Shown here one piece after another: positions 52,282 through 61,366 of a stretch of 64,000 nucleotides of DNA. The position numbers and the translations under genes are program-made. The first letter of the stretch is position 1; every line of letters starts with the position of its first letter. The notes below the pieces were generated by a model that saw only the letters and a program-made list of their open reading frames with translations, ran no database searches and was not told the DNA's origin. The stretch lies in the NCBI GenBank assembly GCA_964346475.1, contig CAYFUM010000003.1, positions 27,541-91,540 on the forward strand. Direction: 5' to 3'. The DNA comes from DTU036 sp964346475. GTDB taxonomy: Bacteria > Bacillota > Clostridia > Peptostreptococcales > Acidaminobacteraceae.

Positions 52282-53148
52282 TTAGGGAAGATGGTCTAAG
52301 AGCTCCTGGGGATAATCTATAATATACCTACCATACCTCTCGCTAACCCTCCAGATTTCATCTTTATTAGTTGAACCGGGGCTAAAAACCACCCTGACAT
52401 CGTAGCCCTCCCCTGTTTTTTCAACCAGGAAGTCCCAGGGGAATTCATTGTTTTTATGGAAGACGTAGGAGGAAAAGGCCTTTTTAAAATCCCCTATCCA
52501 GCGTATCCCTCTACTTTCTCTATTAAGCATCCTATAGGCACCCTGGTAGTCTCCTGAATACATGGCGTAGAAAAACTCTTTAATGATACTATCCACATAG
52601 CCATGTTTTTCTGCTACTAGGGACTCATCATATTTAAAACCCTGGTTCATGTCTATGCCGTAGATCTCTGGAGCTCTAGCCTTGTTATCTATAATAAAGA
52701 AAACTTCCTTCCCCCTTCCTGTCTCGGTCAAGGAGTTAATAAGACTCATAAGATAAAGGTGAAAATTTTCCCTGTTATACTTGGCGTCGCTAAATGAAGC
52801 AAGGTCAGTATATAGATAGATCTTGTCTCCTGTAACCAGGAGTTTATTAATTGGAATATCCATTATCTGGGCAGGCCTTGATAGAACCTCTTTATCAGCC
52901 TGGGCCAAATAAATGTCGACTATGTTTTTATACTTGTCCCTCCAAAGGACGCTGGCCTTTTCCCTGGTCTCCACCAGCCTATCCTTTCCTACATAGTAGA
53001 CGGGATAGCTCATGTACTTGTGGGGAGCTTCTATGCTAAGGTCATAGGGCTCTGGTGAAAACCCACTGTCTCTTTCTAGAAAAAAGAAGATGTTTAGTAT
53101 AAGAAGTAGGAGGATAAAGACCACAAAATATCTGTTCATGCTTTTCAT
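52282..53148 (-). CDS. Membrane-anchored GerMN-domain protein
   Basis: About 288 residues: an N-terminal transmembrane anchor (MNRYFVVFILLLLILNIFFFLE), then an extracytoplasmic part with a GerMN-like segment around SLTETGRGKEVFFIIDNKAR and a trailing domain of unknown type. GerMN domains occur in spore-germination GerM and in other surface proteins. In walRK-type operons a GerMN or YycH-like protein often modulates the sensor kinase, and this gene lies directly downstream of one, so a regulatory partner role is plausible. Start: ATG at 53148, one base after the kinase stop; ATG 53139 is also possible. Confidence 0.72.
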   Translation of the reverse strand: MKSMNRYFVVFILLLLILNIFFFLERDSGFSPEPYDLSIEAPHKYMSYPVYYVGKDRLVETREKASVLWRDKYKNIVDIYLAQADKEVLSRPAQIMDIPINKLLVTGDKIYLYTDLASFSDAKYNRENFHLYLMSLINSLTETGRGKEVFFIIDNKARAPEIYGIDMNQGFKYDESLVAEKHGYVDSIIKEFFYAMYSGDYQGAYRMLNRESRGIRWIGDFKKAFSSYVFHKNNEFPWDFLVEKTGEGYDVRVVFSPGSTNKDEIWRVSERYGRYIIDYPQELLDHLP

Positions 53149-53149
53149 C

Positions 53150-54529
53150 CTAGACCCCGTACTTTCTTGGAAGCTCGATATAGACAGTGGAGCCCACATC
53201 CAGCTCTGAGTCCATGGAAATCTTTCCATTATGGAGGTTTATTATCTGCTGGGCTATATGGAGGCCTAGACCGGTGCCTCCCCTTTCCCGGCTTCTAGCC
53301 CTGTCCACTCTAAAGAGTCTATCAAAGACAAAGGGCAGCTCTTCCTTGGCCATGCCTATGCCTGTATCCCTTACTTCAAAATAGACCTTGTCCTTGTCTG
53401 CGCTAGCATTTATAAAAATCTCTCCACCTTCATCGGTATACTTTACAGCATTGCCTATTAGGTTTATAAAGACCTGTTTCATCTTGTTGTAGTCAAACTC
53501 TGCAAATAATTTTTCCTGGATATCTAGATGAATCTCTATATTTTTCTGGTCCGACAGGGGTTTCATGACCCTGATGGATTCCTCAAGGGCCCGGGTAATG
53601 GGCCTAACATCAAGATTGAGAGAAACATCCTTTTTCTCCAGGGAGGCCATAAAAAGAAGGTCATCAATTATGTCCTTGAGCCTGTCGCTCTCGGTATTAA
53701 TGTCCTCTAAAAAGTCATATATAATTTCAAGACTAACCTGGTCCTTGGCCTGGATCAGGGAATCGGTAATTATCTTCATTGATGCTATAGGGGTCTTTAG
53801 TTCATGGCTGAGGGTTGAGACAAAGTCCTTTTGCTGGTTTTCAATATCGGCCAGTCTAAAGCCCAGGGTATTAAAGGAGCGCAGGATGGTGGCTAGGTCA
53901 TTGCCCTCCTCTTCCTCCTCAATCTGGTAGCCATAGTTGCCCCGGGTCATGGCTTCAACCCCTTCCTCCAGCTTGTCTAGTGGGGCAAAAATTTCCCTCA
54001 AAACACCAAAGTAAATAAGGATGGATAGGAGGATAAAGAAGATTCCTATTACCAAGAGGGGTTTTAGGAGTCTTTCAATTTCTCCGCTCATGCCCTCAAG
54101 GCTGGTCATAGCTATAATAAAGGCGGTGATCTGATTATCCCTATCAAAGACAGGATAGGCGCTATAAAGGAGCTGCTCACCTCGAGAGTTTTGATAGCTC
54201 TCCTTTTGATAGCTTCCCCTGGCTCTGACGCTATCCGCTATATCCATAGGCAGACTTTCTCCTGCCTGTTTAAAGTTATAGCTATCAGTAACAACCCGCT
54301 GATCCCTATCAAGTACTATATACCTTACGCTTTGCTGGTCGGAAAGAAGGTCCTCTGTAGCCTTTTTTTTAAATTCCTCCAGGGAGTCCCTATCCTCTAG
54401 AGCCTCATAGCTCTTGGCAATCTCCTGGCTTCTTTCCAAGAGAGGTGTCAGTTTGCGATTGAGCTCTTTATTATAGACGGAAAAATGCACCGTATTATAG
54501 AGGGTAAAAAGGCCGATTATAAGCAGCAA
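53150..54529 (-). CDS. Sensor histidine kinase
   Basis: Membrane sensor kinase of 459 or more residues: an extracytoplasmic sensor region between transmembrane segments (start and about 155-175), a HAMP domain near 180-230, HisKA with the phospho-acceptor histidine in STLSHELKTP, and an ATPase domain with NLIGNAVKYT, DTGIGM and GGTGLGL. Start problem: the frame begins at a TTG inside the first membrane helix, and no ATG, GTG or TTG precedes it before an upstream stop. The true start may be a non-standard ATT, ATA or CTG near 54560-54580, or the sequence has an error. Paired with the upstream response regulator. Confidence 0.88.
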   Translation of the reverse strand: MLLIIGLFTLYNTVHFSVYNKELNRKLTPLLERSQEIAKSYEALEDRDSLEEFKKKATEDLLSDQQSVRYIVLDRDQRVVTDSYNFKQAGESLPMDIADSVRARGSYQKESYQNSRGEQLLYSAYPVFDRDNQITAFIIAMTSLEGMSGEIERLLKPLLVIGIFFILLSILIYFGVLREIFAPLDKLEEGVEAMTRGNYGYQIEEEEEGNDLATILRSFNTLGFRLADIENQQKDFVSTLSHELKTPIASMKIITDSLIQAKDQVSLEIIYDFLEDINTESDRLKDIIDDLLFMASLEKKDVSLNLDVRPITRALEESIRVMKPLSDQKNIEIHLDIQEKLFAEFDYNKMKQVFINLIGNAVKYTDEGGEIFINASADKDKVYFEVRDTGIGMAKEELPFVFDRLFRVDRARSRERGGTGLGLHIAQQIINLHNGKISMDSELDVGSTVYIELPRKYGV

Positions 54530-54575
54530 AAAATAGGTGGAAATGATCCTCCACCCTAATCTTGTGCTTATTCTA

Positions 54576-55256
54576 TCACTGCTTGAAATAATAACCAGTA
54601 CCCCACTTAGTCATAATAAACTCAGGATGGGAGCTATCGGACTCTACCTTTTCTCTTAGTCTTCTGACGTGGACGTCAACGGTCCTTACATCACCAAAGT
54701 ACTCATAGCCCCAGATTTTTTCCAGGAGCTCTTCTCTTGAAAAGACTGTTCCTTCATTTAAAACAAGTAGAATCAGAAGGTCAAATTCCTTGGCTGTCAG
54801 AGTAACCTCTCTATCATCGAAGATTACCTTTCTACCAAAGAAGTTTATTGAGAACTTATCAAAGGAGATAATTGAAGATGATGCCATGTTCTTTGGTTTG
54901 ACCCTTCTTAGTACTGCCTTGATCCTGGCTTTAAGCTCTAGGATGTTAAAAGGCTTGGCCATGTAGTCATCGGCTCCTGCCTCTAGTCCTTGAATCTTGG
55001 ACTCATCATCACCCTTGGCTGTTAGCATAATTATGGGAACCATACTGGACTCCCTAATCCTGCGACATACTTCAATGCCATCCATCTTAGGAAGCATTAC
55101 ATCAAGGACCAAAAGGTCGTATTTATTATTCATGGCCTTTTCTAAGGCTTCTTCTCCATCCACAGCTGTCTCTACTGCATATCCCTCTGTTTCCAAGCTA
55201 AACTTAAGCCCTTTAAGAAGGATAGGCTCATCATCGACAATTAAAATTTTATCCAT
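54576..55256 (-). CDS. OmpR/WalR-type response regulator
   Basis: Receiver domain with acidic pocket DDE (9-11), phosphorylation aspartate in LVLDVMLP near residue 51, and lysine in MAKPF near 101. A winged-helix DNA-binding domain ends in TVDVHVRRLREKV and WGTGYYFKQ. Length and motifs fit WalR/PhoP-type regulators. Start: ATG 55256 is better spaced from AAAGGAG than ATG 55262. It overlaps the selB 3' end by eight bases, so it is co-transcribed with the sel genes. Confidence 0.93.
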   Translation of the reverse strand: MDKILIVDDEPILLKGLKFSLETEGYAVETAVDGEEALEKAMNNKYDLLVLDVMLPKMDGIEVCRRIRESSMVPIIMLTAKGDDESKIQGLEAGADDYMAKPFNILELKARIKAVLRRVKPKNMASSSIISFDKFSINFFGRKVIFDDREVTLTAKEFDLLILLVLNEGTVFSREELLEKIWGYEYFGDVRTVDVHVRRLREKVESDSSHPEFIMTKWGTGYYFKQ

Positions 55257-57105
55257 TTTCATACTCCTTTGTTAATATTCTTAAATTCTCTACCCTCTGG
55301 GTCACGCCAATCCGATCAAAATACTCCAGGAAGGGCACTATATACTTCCTTGTAAGTCCTAGACTATCCCTGACATCGGATATCTCTATGGTCTTCTTAC
55401 CCTGACCTAGTTTGATTATATCATTTTTTAAACAAAATAGCATATCTTTTTTCATAAAAAACTCAGAATTTATGGCAAGTAATTCTCCCTTTTGAATAAG
55501 ATACTCTAAAATTGCCAGTTCCTCAGGATCTAGACCCTTCTTAACATCCACTAGGCTGGGTATTTCGTAACCTGACACAGTATATATATCTAATACTTTA
55601 TCTATTATACCCATTTGTTTCGAATTTAATACTAGTTTATAGGAGTAGGGCTTGATTTTATTGCCACTAAGTTCAATCTTTTTCTCATCCTGGGCCTTTA
55701 TAAGCATTTTTTCAAAGATATCCCTATCTAGACCCTTGTAATGTCTACTTTTTAATACTTCCTTATCCCAGAAGTCCTTAACTGGATCACTTTCCATAAG
55801 CTCCTCTAGATTTTCCAGGAGCTCCTCCTGCTGTCTTGTAAGGCTGGACTGGGTGAAAAACCTCTTCCCCTGGCTATCAAGCTCTATAGCATGACTCTTT
55901 ATTTTAGCCTCCAGGTCCTCTTTTTTCTCAACCATCTCCCTTTCTAGGTCTTCTAGGGTAAAGCCCTGGGGGTACTTCCATCCAATATAATTTATTCTTC
56001 CAGTAAAGCCACTATCCTCTAGATAGGCTACCGAGCGCTGCTTATTTTTCTTGCCAATAAGGGGTCTGGAATCCAGGACCTTGATGCCCGCCAGGGTAAG
56101 AACTGGGCTCATCTGCCTGAGGATTCCCCTTTGTCTATAGAAGGCCAGCATAGGCCTATCTAGTTCTAGCTCATAAAAGCTCTCCTTTATAGGGTGGAGC
56201 TTTCCTATAAATTCATCAGAGCCAAAGTAGACCTTAAACTCGCTGGAGGCTGCCAATCTATCCTCCAGGCCCTCCAGGCTCTCAAGCTCCACTATAAGGT
56301 TTCTGGTTTCATGATATTTATTTTTTGGTGCCAGGGCCCTACCAGGCTCCAGCAACTCTTTTTTGTCCCCTTGAAGAACCAGAGCCACCCTGGAGTGGGC
56401 CTGGGCCAGGTCTACCTGCTCGCCGTGGCTTTCCATGGAACGAATTTTAAACTCTTCATCACCGGGATAGATATAGAGGGGCGTATTTATAGAAAGATCA
56501 GCCCCCTCCAGGGTTCCCGTTACTATATCCCCTATGCCCTTACCCTTAAAGACCCTGTCAATAAAGAGTCTGGGGTAATAATCCCCTGTATCATGGCTTT
56601 TTTCATACTGGTCAAAGATAAAGCTCTTTATATCCTCCAGGCCCTCTCCACTTCTTGAGCTGACCTTGTAGATAGGAAAGTCTTCATAGATGGTTCCTGT
56701 AACAAGCTCCTCTATATCCATCTCCACCAGTTCCAGCATCTCTTCATCCACCAGGTCTTTTTTTGTAATTACAATAAGTCCTCTCTCGATACCCAGGAGC
56801 CTGATTATATCCAGGTGTTCTCTGGTCTGAGGCATGACCCCCTCATCGGCTGCTACAACAAGGAGCACCAGGTCAATGCCACTGACCCCTGAAAGCATGT
56901 TTTTAATAAACCTCTCATGGCCTGGAACATCGACTATGGAGATCTTTTCATCGCCATACTCTAAAAAGGCATAGCCACTGACTATGCTGATGCCTCTTTT
57001 TTGCTCCTCGGCCAATCTATCGGTGGGTATGCCTGTAAGTGCTCTTATAAGGGTAGTTTTACCGTGGTCAATGTGACCTGCTGTACCAACTACAAAACGG
57101 CTCAT
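55249..57105 (-). CDS. selB: Selenocysteine-specific elongation factor SelB
   Basis: EF-Tu-like GTPase that brings Sec-tRNA to UGA codons with a SECIS hairpin. The 618 residues include the G-domain motifs GTAGHIDHGKTTLIRALTG (6-24), DVPGHERF and TKKD, a translation-factor beta-barrel region, and C-terminal winged-helix repeats that bind the SECIS RNA. Its start overlaps selA by four bases (ATGA). It overlaps the response regulator gene at its 3' end. Confidence 0.97.
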   Translation of the reverse strand: MSRFVVGTAGHIDHGKTTLIRALTGIPTDRLAEEQKRGISIVSGYAFLEYGDEKISIVDVPGHERFIKNMLSGVSGIDLVLLVVAADEGVMPQTREHLDIIRLLGIERGLIVITKKDLVDEEMLELVEMDIEELVTGTIYEDFPIYKVSSRSGEGLEDIKSFIFDQYEKSHDTGDYYPRLFIDRVFKGKGIGDIVTGTLEGADLSINTPLYIYPGDEEFKIRSMESHGEQVDLAQAHSRVALVLQGDKKELLEPGRALAPKNKYHETRNLIVELESLEGLEDRLAASSEFKVYFGSDEFIGKLHPIKESFYELELDRPMLAFYRQRGILRQMSPVLTLAGIKVLDSRPLIGKKNKQRSVAYLEDSGFTGRINYIGWKYPQGFTLEDLEREMVEKKEDLEAKIKSHAIELDSQGKRFFTQSSLTRQQEELLENLEELMESDPVKDFWDKEVLKSRHYKGLDRDIFEKMLIKAQDEKKIELSGNKIKPYSYKLVLNSKQMGIIDKVLDIYTVSGYEIPSLVDVKKGLDPEELAILEYLIQKGELLAINSEFFMKKDMLFCLKNDIIKLGQGKKTIEISDVRDSLGLTRKYIVPFLEYFDRIGVTQRVENLRILTKEYENG

Positions 57106-58448
57106 AGTAGGGTCTCCTTTAGCGCTGTTAGAAGAATTTTTTCATCCTGGGGATAGATGCAGCGAAGGTCTATCTTTAAGACTCCCTTTTCTAGAACACC
57201 AACAATAGCTGGTCTTCTGGAGCGGAGTCTATAGTTAATTTCATCAAGGTTGCCCTCAATTTCCAGTGCCAGCTGGGGACTGGAGATTTTCTTTTCTGGC
57301 AGGGCTCCTCCCCCAACCAGGCTCTCACCCTCCACAATTTCTCCCTCAATACCAAGTGCCCTTAGTTTTTCTAGGAAGTCCTCACTCCTAATTAGGAGCT
57401 CCTCATAGCTTCTATTGAGAAAGAAGTAGGTGGGTATATCCACATCCTTCTTAGTATAGGCCAGCAGGGTTGCCTCCAGAGCCGATAGGATCAGCTTGTC
57501 CACCCTAAGGACCCTGGTTAACTGGTTTTTCTTAAGGGCCTTAATATCCTTTTTAGAACCCAGGATTATACCAGCCTGGGGGCCGCCCAGGAGCTTGTCG
57601 CCGGAAAAGCTTAGGATATCTACGTGTTTTAAAGCCTCTCTTATAGAGTTTTTCTCCCTGTAGAGACCTTCTTCTAATAGGGAGCCAGAGCCCACATCCT
57701 CATAGAGGGGGATGGAGTATTTAAGGGAGAGCTCCCTAAGCTCCCTGGCCTCTACACTCTGACTAAAGCCCCCTACAAAGTAGTTACTGGGATGGACCTT
57801 CATAATCATGCCAGTATCCTCGTTTAAGGCATCCTCATAGTCAAAGAGGTGGGTCCTATTGGTGGTGCCAACCTCTACTAGTTTGGCGCCGGAGCTCTTA
57901 ATAATTTCAGGAATCCTAAAGGACTCTCCTATTTCAATCATTTCACCCCGGGAAAGGATGACCTCTTTATCCCGGGCAAAGGTAGCCAGAATAAGAAAGA
58001 CCGCCGCAGCATTGTTGTTGACCACGTGGGCGTCCTCTGCACCTGTAAGGTACTGGAGGTGTCTACGCAGGTGGTCATAGCGGGAGCCTCTTTTTCCCTG
58101 GACAAGATCAAACTCCAGGTTGGAATAGCTCCTGGATAGGCTTTCGATCCTCTCCAAAGCCTCCCTGGAAAGGGGGGCTCTACCCAGGTTGGTATGCAGG
58201 ACTATGCCCGTTGCATTAACTACCTCCCTTAGGACGTAGGGCTCCCTTAAGTCCTCCAGCACTCTAGCTAGGATCTTCTCAGAGGAAACCTCCCTGTCCC
58301 TTCCCTCCAGGAGGTCCCTTCTTATTAGGGCCAGTTCTTCATTGAGTAAATAATTAATATAACTTCTATCATAGCTTTCCAGGGCTTCCTTTAAGAGGGG
58401 CTCCTCTAAAAGGCTATGGATCTTGGGTAGCTTTCTTAGCCTCTCCAT
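57102..58448 (-). CDS. selA: L-seryl-tRNA(Sec) selenium transferase SelA
   Basis: PLP enzyme of 448 residues converting seryl-tRNA-Sec to selenocysteinyl-tRNA-Sec with selenophosphate. Seen are the N-terminal tRNA-binding domain, NATGIVLHTNLGRAPLS and the PLP lysine in SFSGDKLLGGPQAG (about 283). Two bases separate it from selD and its stop overlaps selB. Confidence 0.97.
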   Translation of the reverse strand: MERLRKLPKIHSLLEEPLLKEALESYDRSYINYLLNEELALIRRDLLEGRDREVSSEKILARVLEDLREPYVLREVVNATGIVLHTNLGRAPLSREALERIESLSRSYSNLEFDLVQGKRGSRYDHLRRHLQYLTGAEDAHVVNNNAAAVFLILATFARDKEVILSRGEMIEIGESFRIPEIIKSSGAKLVEVGTTNRTHLFDYEDALNEDTGMIMKVHPSNYFVGGFSQSVEARELRELSLKYSIPLYEDVGSGSLLEEGLYREKNSIREALKHVDILSFSGDKLLGGPQAGIILGSKKDIKALKKNQLTRVLRVDKLILSALEATLLAYTKKDVDIPTYFFLNRSYEELLIRSEDFLEKLRALGIEGEIVEGESLVGGGALPEKKISSPQLALEIEGNLDEINYRLRSRRPAIVGVLEKGVLKIDLRCIYPQDEKILLTALKETLL

Positions 58449-58450
58449 CC

Positions 58451-59485
58451 CTACTCCTTTATTACGTATATAGACTTATCTCTTTTTTCGACAATTTCAC
58501 CGATTATTGCCACTGGGGTCTCAACCTTTTCCCTCAGTGCCTCTAGTACTTCATCGGCAAGAGCTCCATCTACACTTAGTAGAAGGCCTCCACTGGTCTG
58601 GGCGTCAAAGAGTGGTAGGACTTCCTCTGTGGTAAAGCCACTGAGCTCACAGCGCTCCTCGTAGTGCTTCTTATTGCTGTAGGTTCCACCGGGCACAGCC
58701 CTCATTTCCACCAGCTCCTCTACCCCATGAAAAAAGGGTATGGCCTCGTAGTTTAGAACTGCCGAGGTTCCACTGGCATCCAGCATCTCCAGCAGATGGC
58801 CCACCAGGCCAAAACCAGTAATATCTGTGGCAGCTCTAGCCCTGCCCTCCAGGGCCTCCATGGCATACTTATTTAAATACTTCATAGAAAAAACCACATC
58901 CCTAGCCTGGTCCTTGTCCACTGCCCCGGCCTTGATACCTGTTGTTATAATGCCTGTACCCAGGGCCTTGGTCAGGATAAGCTTGTCTCCAGGTCTTGCT
59001 CCACCGTTAAGTAGGAGCCTATCATGGTCAACAAAGCCCACTACACTAAGGCCATACTTGGGCTCATTATCCTTGATGGTGTGGCCTCCTACCAGTAGGG
59101 CTCCAGCTTCCTTCACCTTGTCTGCTCCTCCCCTTAGAATATCCCTTAGAATCTCTATGGGGATCTCTCCTGGAAAGCCAACGATATTTAGGGCAAGCTT
59201 GGGGCTTCCCCCCATGGCATAGACATCGCTTAGGCTATTGGAGGCAGCTATGGCGCCAAAGTCATAGGGATCGTCCACTATGGGCGTAAAAAAATCCACT
59301 GTAGTTATAAGTGATCTTTTATCATCTAATTTATATATTGCAGCGTCCTCGCTGAAATCAAATCCTGCCAGGAGGAGCTCATCTGTAAACTCAGGCAGGC
59401 TTTCTAATATCTCCGATAAACTACCGGGTGCTAGTTTAGCCGCTCAGCCTGCAGCCTTGGCATATTGGGTTAGTTTTATCTCCAT
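58451..59485 (-). CDS. selD: Selenophosphate synthetase SelD, selenoprotein (Sec14)
   Basis: Makes selenophosphate from selenide and ATP. The frame reads ATG at 59485, then UGA at codon 14 (59444-59446) in KAAG-U-AAKLAPGSL, where the catalytic Cys/Sec of SelD is always found, with the conserved lysine following. A hairpin lies directly after the UGA. Translation as 344 residues restores the N-terminus; the ATG at 59299 would drop the catalytic part. Downstream motifs TPIVDDPYDFGAIAASNSLSDVYAMGG (in parts) and VGGHTIKDNEPKYG are intact. RBS GAGAGGT precedes the ATG. SelD needing Sec for its own synthesis is autogenous. Confidence 0.95.
59417..59446 (-). promoter_or_regulatory. UGA codon and SECIS hairpin of selD
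   Basis: After UGA (59444-59446) and five bases, a perfect 7-bp stem TAAACTA/TAGTTTA (59417-59423 with 59432-59438) encloses an eight-base loop containing GG. Position and shape fit bacterial SECIS elements. Confidence 0.8.
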
Positions 59486-59506
59486 TTCTACCTCTCTTTC
59501 AGAGGT

Positions 59507-59535
59507 ATTTTATCACAAAATCACCTATTGCCCAA
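59507..59535 (-). promoter_or_regulatory. Promoter of selD operon
   Basis: TTGGGC (59530-59535), 17-base spacer ending TGTGA, TAAAAT (59507-59512), read leftward; it overlaps the comEA-like 3' end. Confidence 0.65.
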
Positions 59536-60024
59536 GTGCTGCCTTATAACTTCAAGCTTTTTTGCACCTATACCCTTTACATTGATAAGTTCATCAAGGC
59601 CTGCTGCCCTATTGTCCTTTAAATAGTCTAAAATAAGGCCTGCTGTTACCTCTCCAATGCCTGGTATCTCCATCCAGTCCTCCCTGGTCATGGAGTGGAG
59701 CTGGGAGCCTGGAGGAGGAGCCTCCCTTGAGTCTTCATCCTCAGCCTCCCAGATTCTAGGAATTATAATTTTCTGACCATCTATGAGCTTTTCAGCAAGA
59801 TTGACTTCTCCTGCCTTGCTAGTTAAACCACCGGCCTCTTCAATGAGCTCCCCCAGTCTCTTTTCTTCATCCAAAATATATAAGCCTGGCTCAGCCACCT
59901 CCCCCTCAATATGGACCTGGATTTGTCTACTCCTTTCCTCCAGGGGAGTTAGTGAATAGAGCCTTAGCCAAAGTCCCAGGATAAAGAGGGCTAGAAGGCT
60001 TAAAATTAGACCTAGCTTTTTCAT
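59521..60024 (-). CDS. ComEA-like helix-hairpin-helix protein
   Basis: A 167-residue protein with an N-terminal membrane anchor (MKKLGLILSLLALFILGLWL), a SLBB-type segment (QIQVHIEGEVAEPGLYIL, then GEVNLAEKLIDGQKIIIP) and two C-terminal helix-hairpin-helix motifs (MEIPGIGEVTAGLILDYL and LINVKGIGAKKLEVIRQHL). This is the ComEA architecture of DNA receptor proteins in natural transformation. No other competence gene lies in the window. Start at ATG 60024 with RBS GAGGTGG; an upstream TTG is less likely. Confidence 0.88.
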   Translation of the reverse strand: MKKLGLILSLLALFILGLWLRLYSLTPLEERSRQIQVHIEGEVAEPGLYILDEEKRLGELIEEAGGLTSKAGEVNLAEKLIDGQKIIIPRIWEAEDEDSREAPPPGSQLHSMTREDWMEIPGIGEVTAGLILDYLKDNRAAGLDELINVKGIGAKKLEVIRQHLGNR

Positions 60025-60139
60025 AGTCCACCTCAAGGCTAGCCTAGCACCAGGGAAATATATATTTTCAAATATTACTTAATTTACCTTATTGGTAGCA
60101 GGCTTTTTTTCTGGTTATAAATGATGTAAGGAGGCTCTT

Positions 60140-60523
60140 ATGAAGGATGATCTAAGAAAACAGCTCAGTCCCCTGAGCTTTAATGTAACTCAAAAAGGAG
60201 CTACTGAAGCTCCCTTTTCCAGTCCCCTAAACGGAGAAGACCGCCGGGGAATCTATGTTGACATAGTCTCGGGGCAGCCCCTTTTTTCCAGTGAGGACAA
60301 GTATGATGCTGGTTGTGGCTGGCCCTCCTTTACTAGACCTATAGATGAAAAGGCCCTTGACTATTTTGAAGATAGGTCTCTTGGCATGCTCAGGACCGAG
60401 GTCAAGAGTAAGGCTGGTAGCCATCTAGGCCACGTCTTTGAAGATGGTCCCAGGGATAGGGGTGGCCTTAGATACTGTATTAATGGTGCAGCCCTTAAAT
60501 TCATCCCCCAGGAAGAGGACTAA
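60140..60523 (+). CDS. msrB: Peptide methionine (R)-S-oxide reductase MsrB
   Basis: Reduces methionine-R-sulfoxide in proteins. The 127 residues include GCGWPSF, HLGHVFEDGP and the catalytic cysteine in RYCINGAALKF. The zinc-binding CxxC pair of many MsrBs is absent (IYVDIVSGQPLF), so this is the zinc-free form. The catalytic residue is an ordinary TGT cysteine, not Sec. RBS AAGGAGG. Convergent with degV, whose stop codon abuts this one. Confidence 0.95.
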   Translation: MKDDLRKQLSPLSFNVTQKGATEAPFSSPLNGEDRRGIYVDIVSGQPLFSSEDKYDAGCGWPSFTRPIDEKALDYFEDRSLGMLRTEVKSKAGSHLGHVFEDGPRDRGGLRYCINGAALKFIPQEED

Positions 60524-61366
60524 CTAGTGAATAAAATATGACACTCCAAAGTACTGGGGCCCTCCATGGACTCCTAGTACTGAGGTCGAAGGAAAGTTAA
60601 CTATTCGAGCAGCTCCAGCCAGCTCTTCGGCCAGCTGCTCTTTTACTGCCTCCATCTCTTCGGAGTTATCGGCGTGGAAGAGGGCTATATCGTAGACCTC
60701 TGCCCCAGCCAGGGCTTTCTTTACTTCATCTACCATCTGTTTTTGGCTCTTAGCCTTGCCCCTGGCCTTGGCTATCTGCTCAAGCTTGCCTTCTTTGACA
60801 GTTATAAGGGGATAGATCTTTAGAGCTTCACCTAGGTGGCCCTTGAAGGAGGATATCCTGCCTCCCCTAATTAGATAGACCAGGGTTCTAAAGGTTGCCA
60901 GGACTCCAAGTTTGTCCTTTCTTAGGCTGCAGGCCTTACTAATCTCATTAAAGTCATAGCCCTGCTCAAGTAAATCCTTGGCATAAAGAGCTAAGAGGGT
61001 TACTCCTGGGCCTACGGTCCTAGTATCAATTACAAAGGTCTCCAGACCCTCTACAGCACTGTGGAGGCGCATAGCGGAGTACATGCCTGAAGTCTCCTTG
61101 GATATGGTGAAGATTAGAGCTTTATCATAACCCTTTTCCACCAGGCCTTCCATGAATTCTTGAATCCTTCCTATAGAGGGTACTCCCGTTGTCATATGCT
61201 CCTTCTTCAGCCTATCAAAGAAACCCTCTCTAGGTATTTCCACCAGGTCCTGGTAGATTTCCCCCTCTATTTCTATGCTGTAGGGTAAAAGCTCAAAGCC
61301 ATACTCCTTAGCCATCTCAAAATCCATGTTGCTGGCTGTATCAACTACCAGTGCTATCTTACTCAT
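60524..61366 (-). CDS. DegV-family fatty-acid-binding protein
   Basis: DegV family protein of 280 residues. DegV/FakB proteins bind a fatty acid and can present it to the FakA kinase. Features are ALVVDTASNMDFE near the N-terminus, TGVPS with a lipid head-group contact serine, and VHGGPQYFGVSYF at the C-terminus. Start: ATG 61366 with RBS AAAGGAG fits the family. The upstream DUF1836 gene overlaps its start by eight bases. No fakA gene is seen here. Confidence 0.93.
   Translation of the reverse strand: MSKIALVVDTASNMDFEMAKEYGFELLPYSIEIEGEIYQDLVEIPREGFFDRLKKEHMTTGVPSIGRIQEFMEGLVEKGYDKALIFTISKETSGMYSAMRLHSAVEGLETFVIDTRTVGPGVTLLALYAKDLLEQGYDFNEISKACSLRKDKLGVLATFRTLVYLIRGGRISSFKGHLGEALKIYPLITVKEGKLEQIAKARGKAKSQKQMVDEVKKALAGAEVYDIALFHADNSEEMEAVKEQLAEELAGAARIVNFPSTSVLGVHGGPQYFGVSYFIH

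Noticed and set aside
60488..60500. MsrB as a selenoprotein
   Set aside because: The catalytic codon is an ordinary cysteine codon and no in-frame TGA lies nearby.
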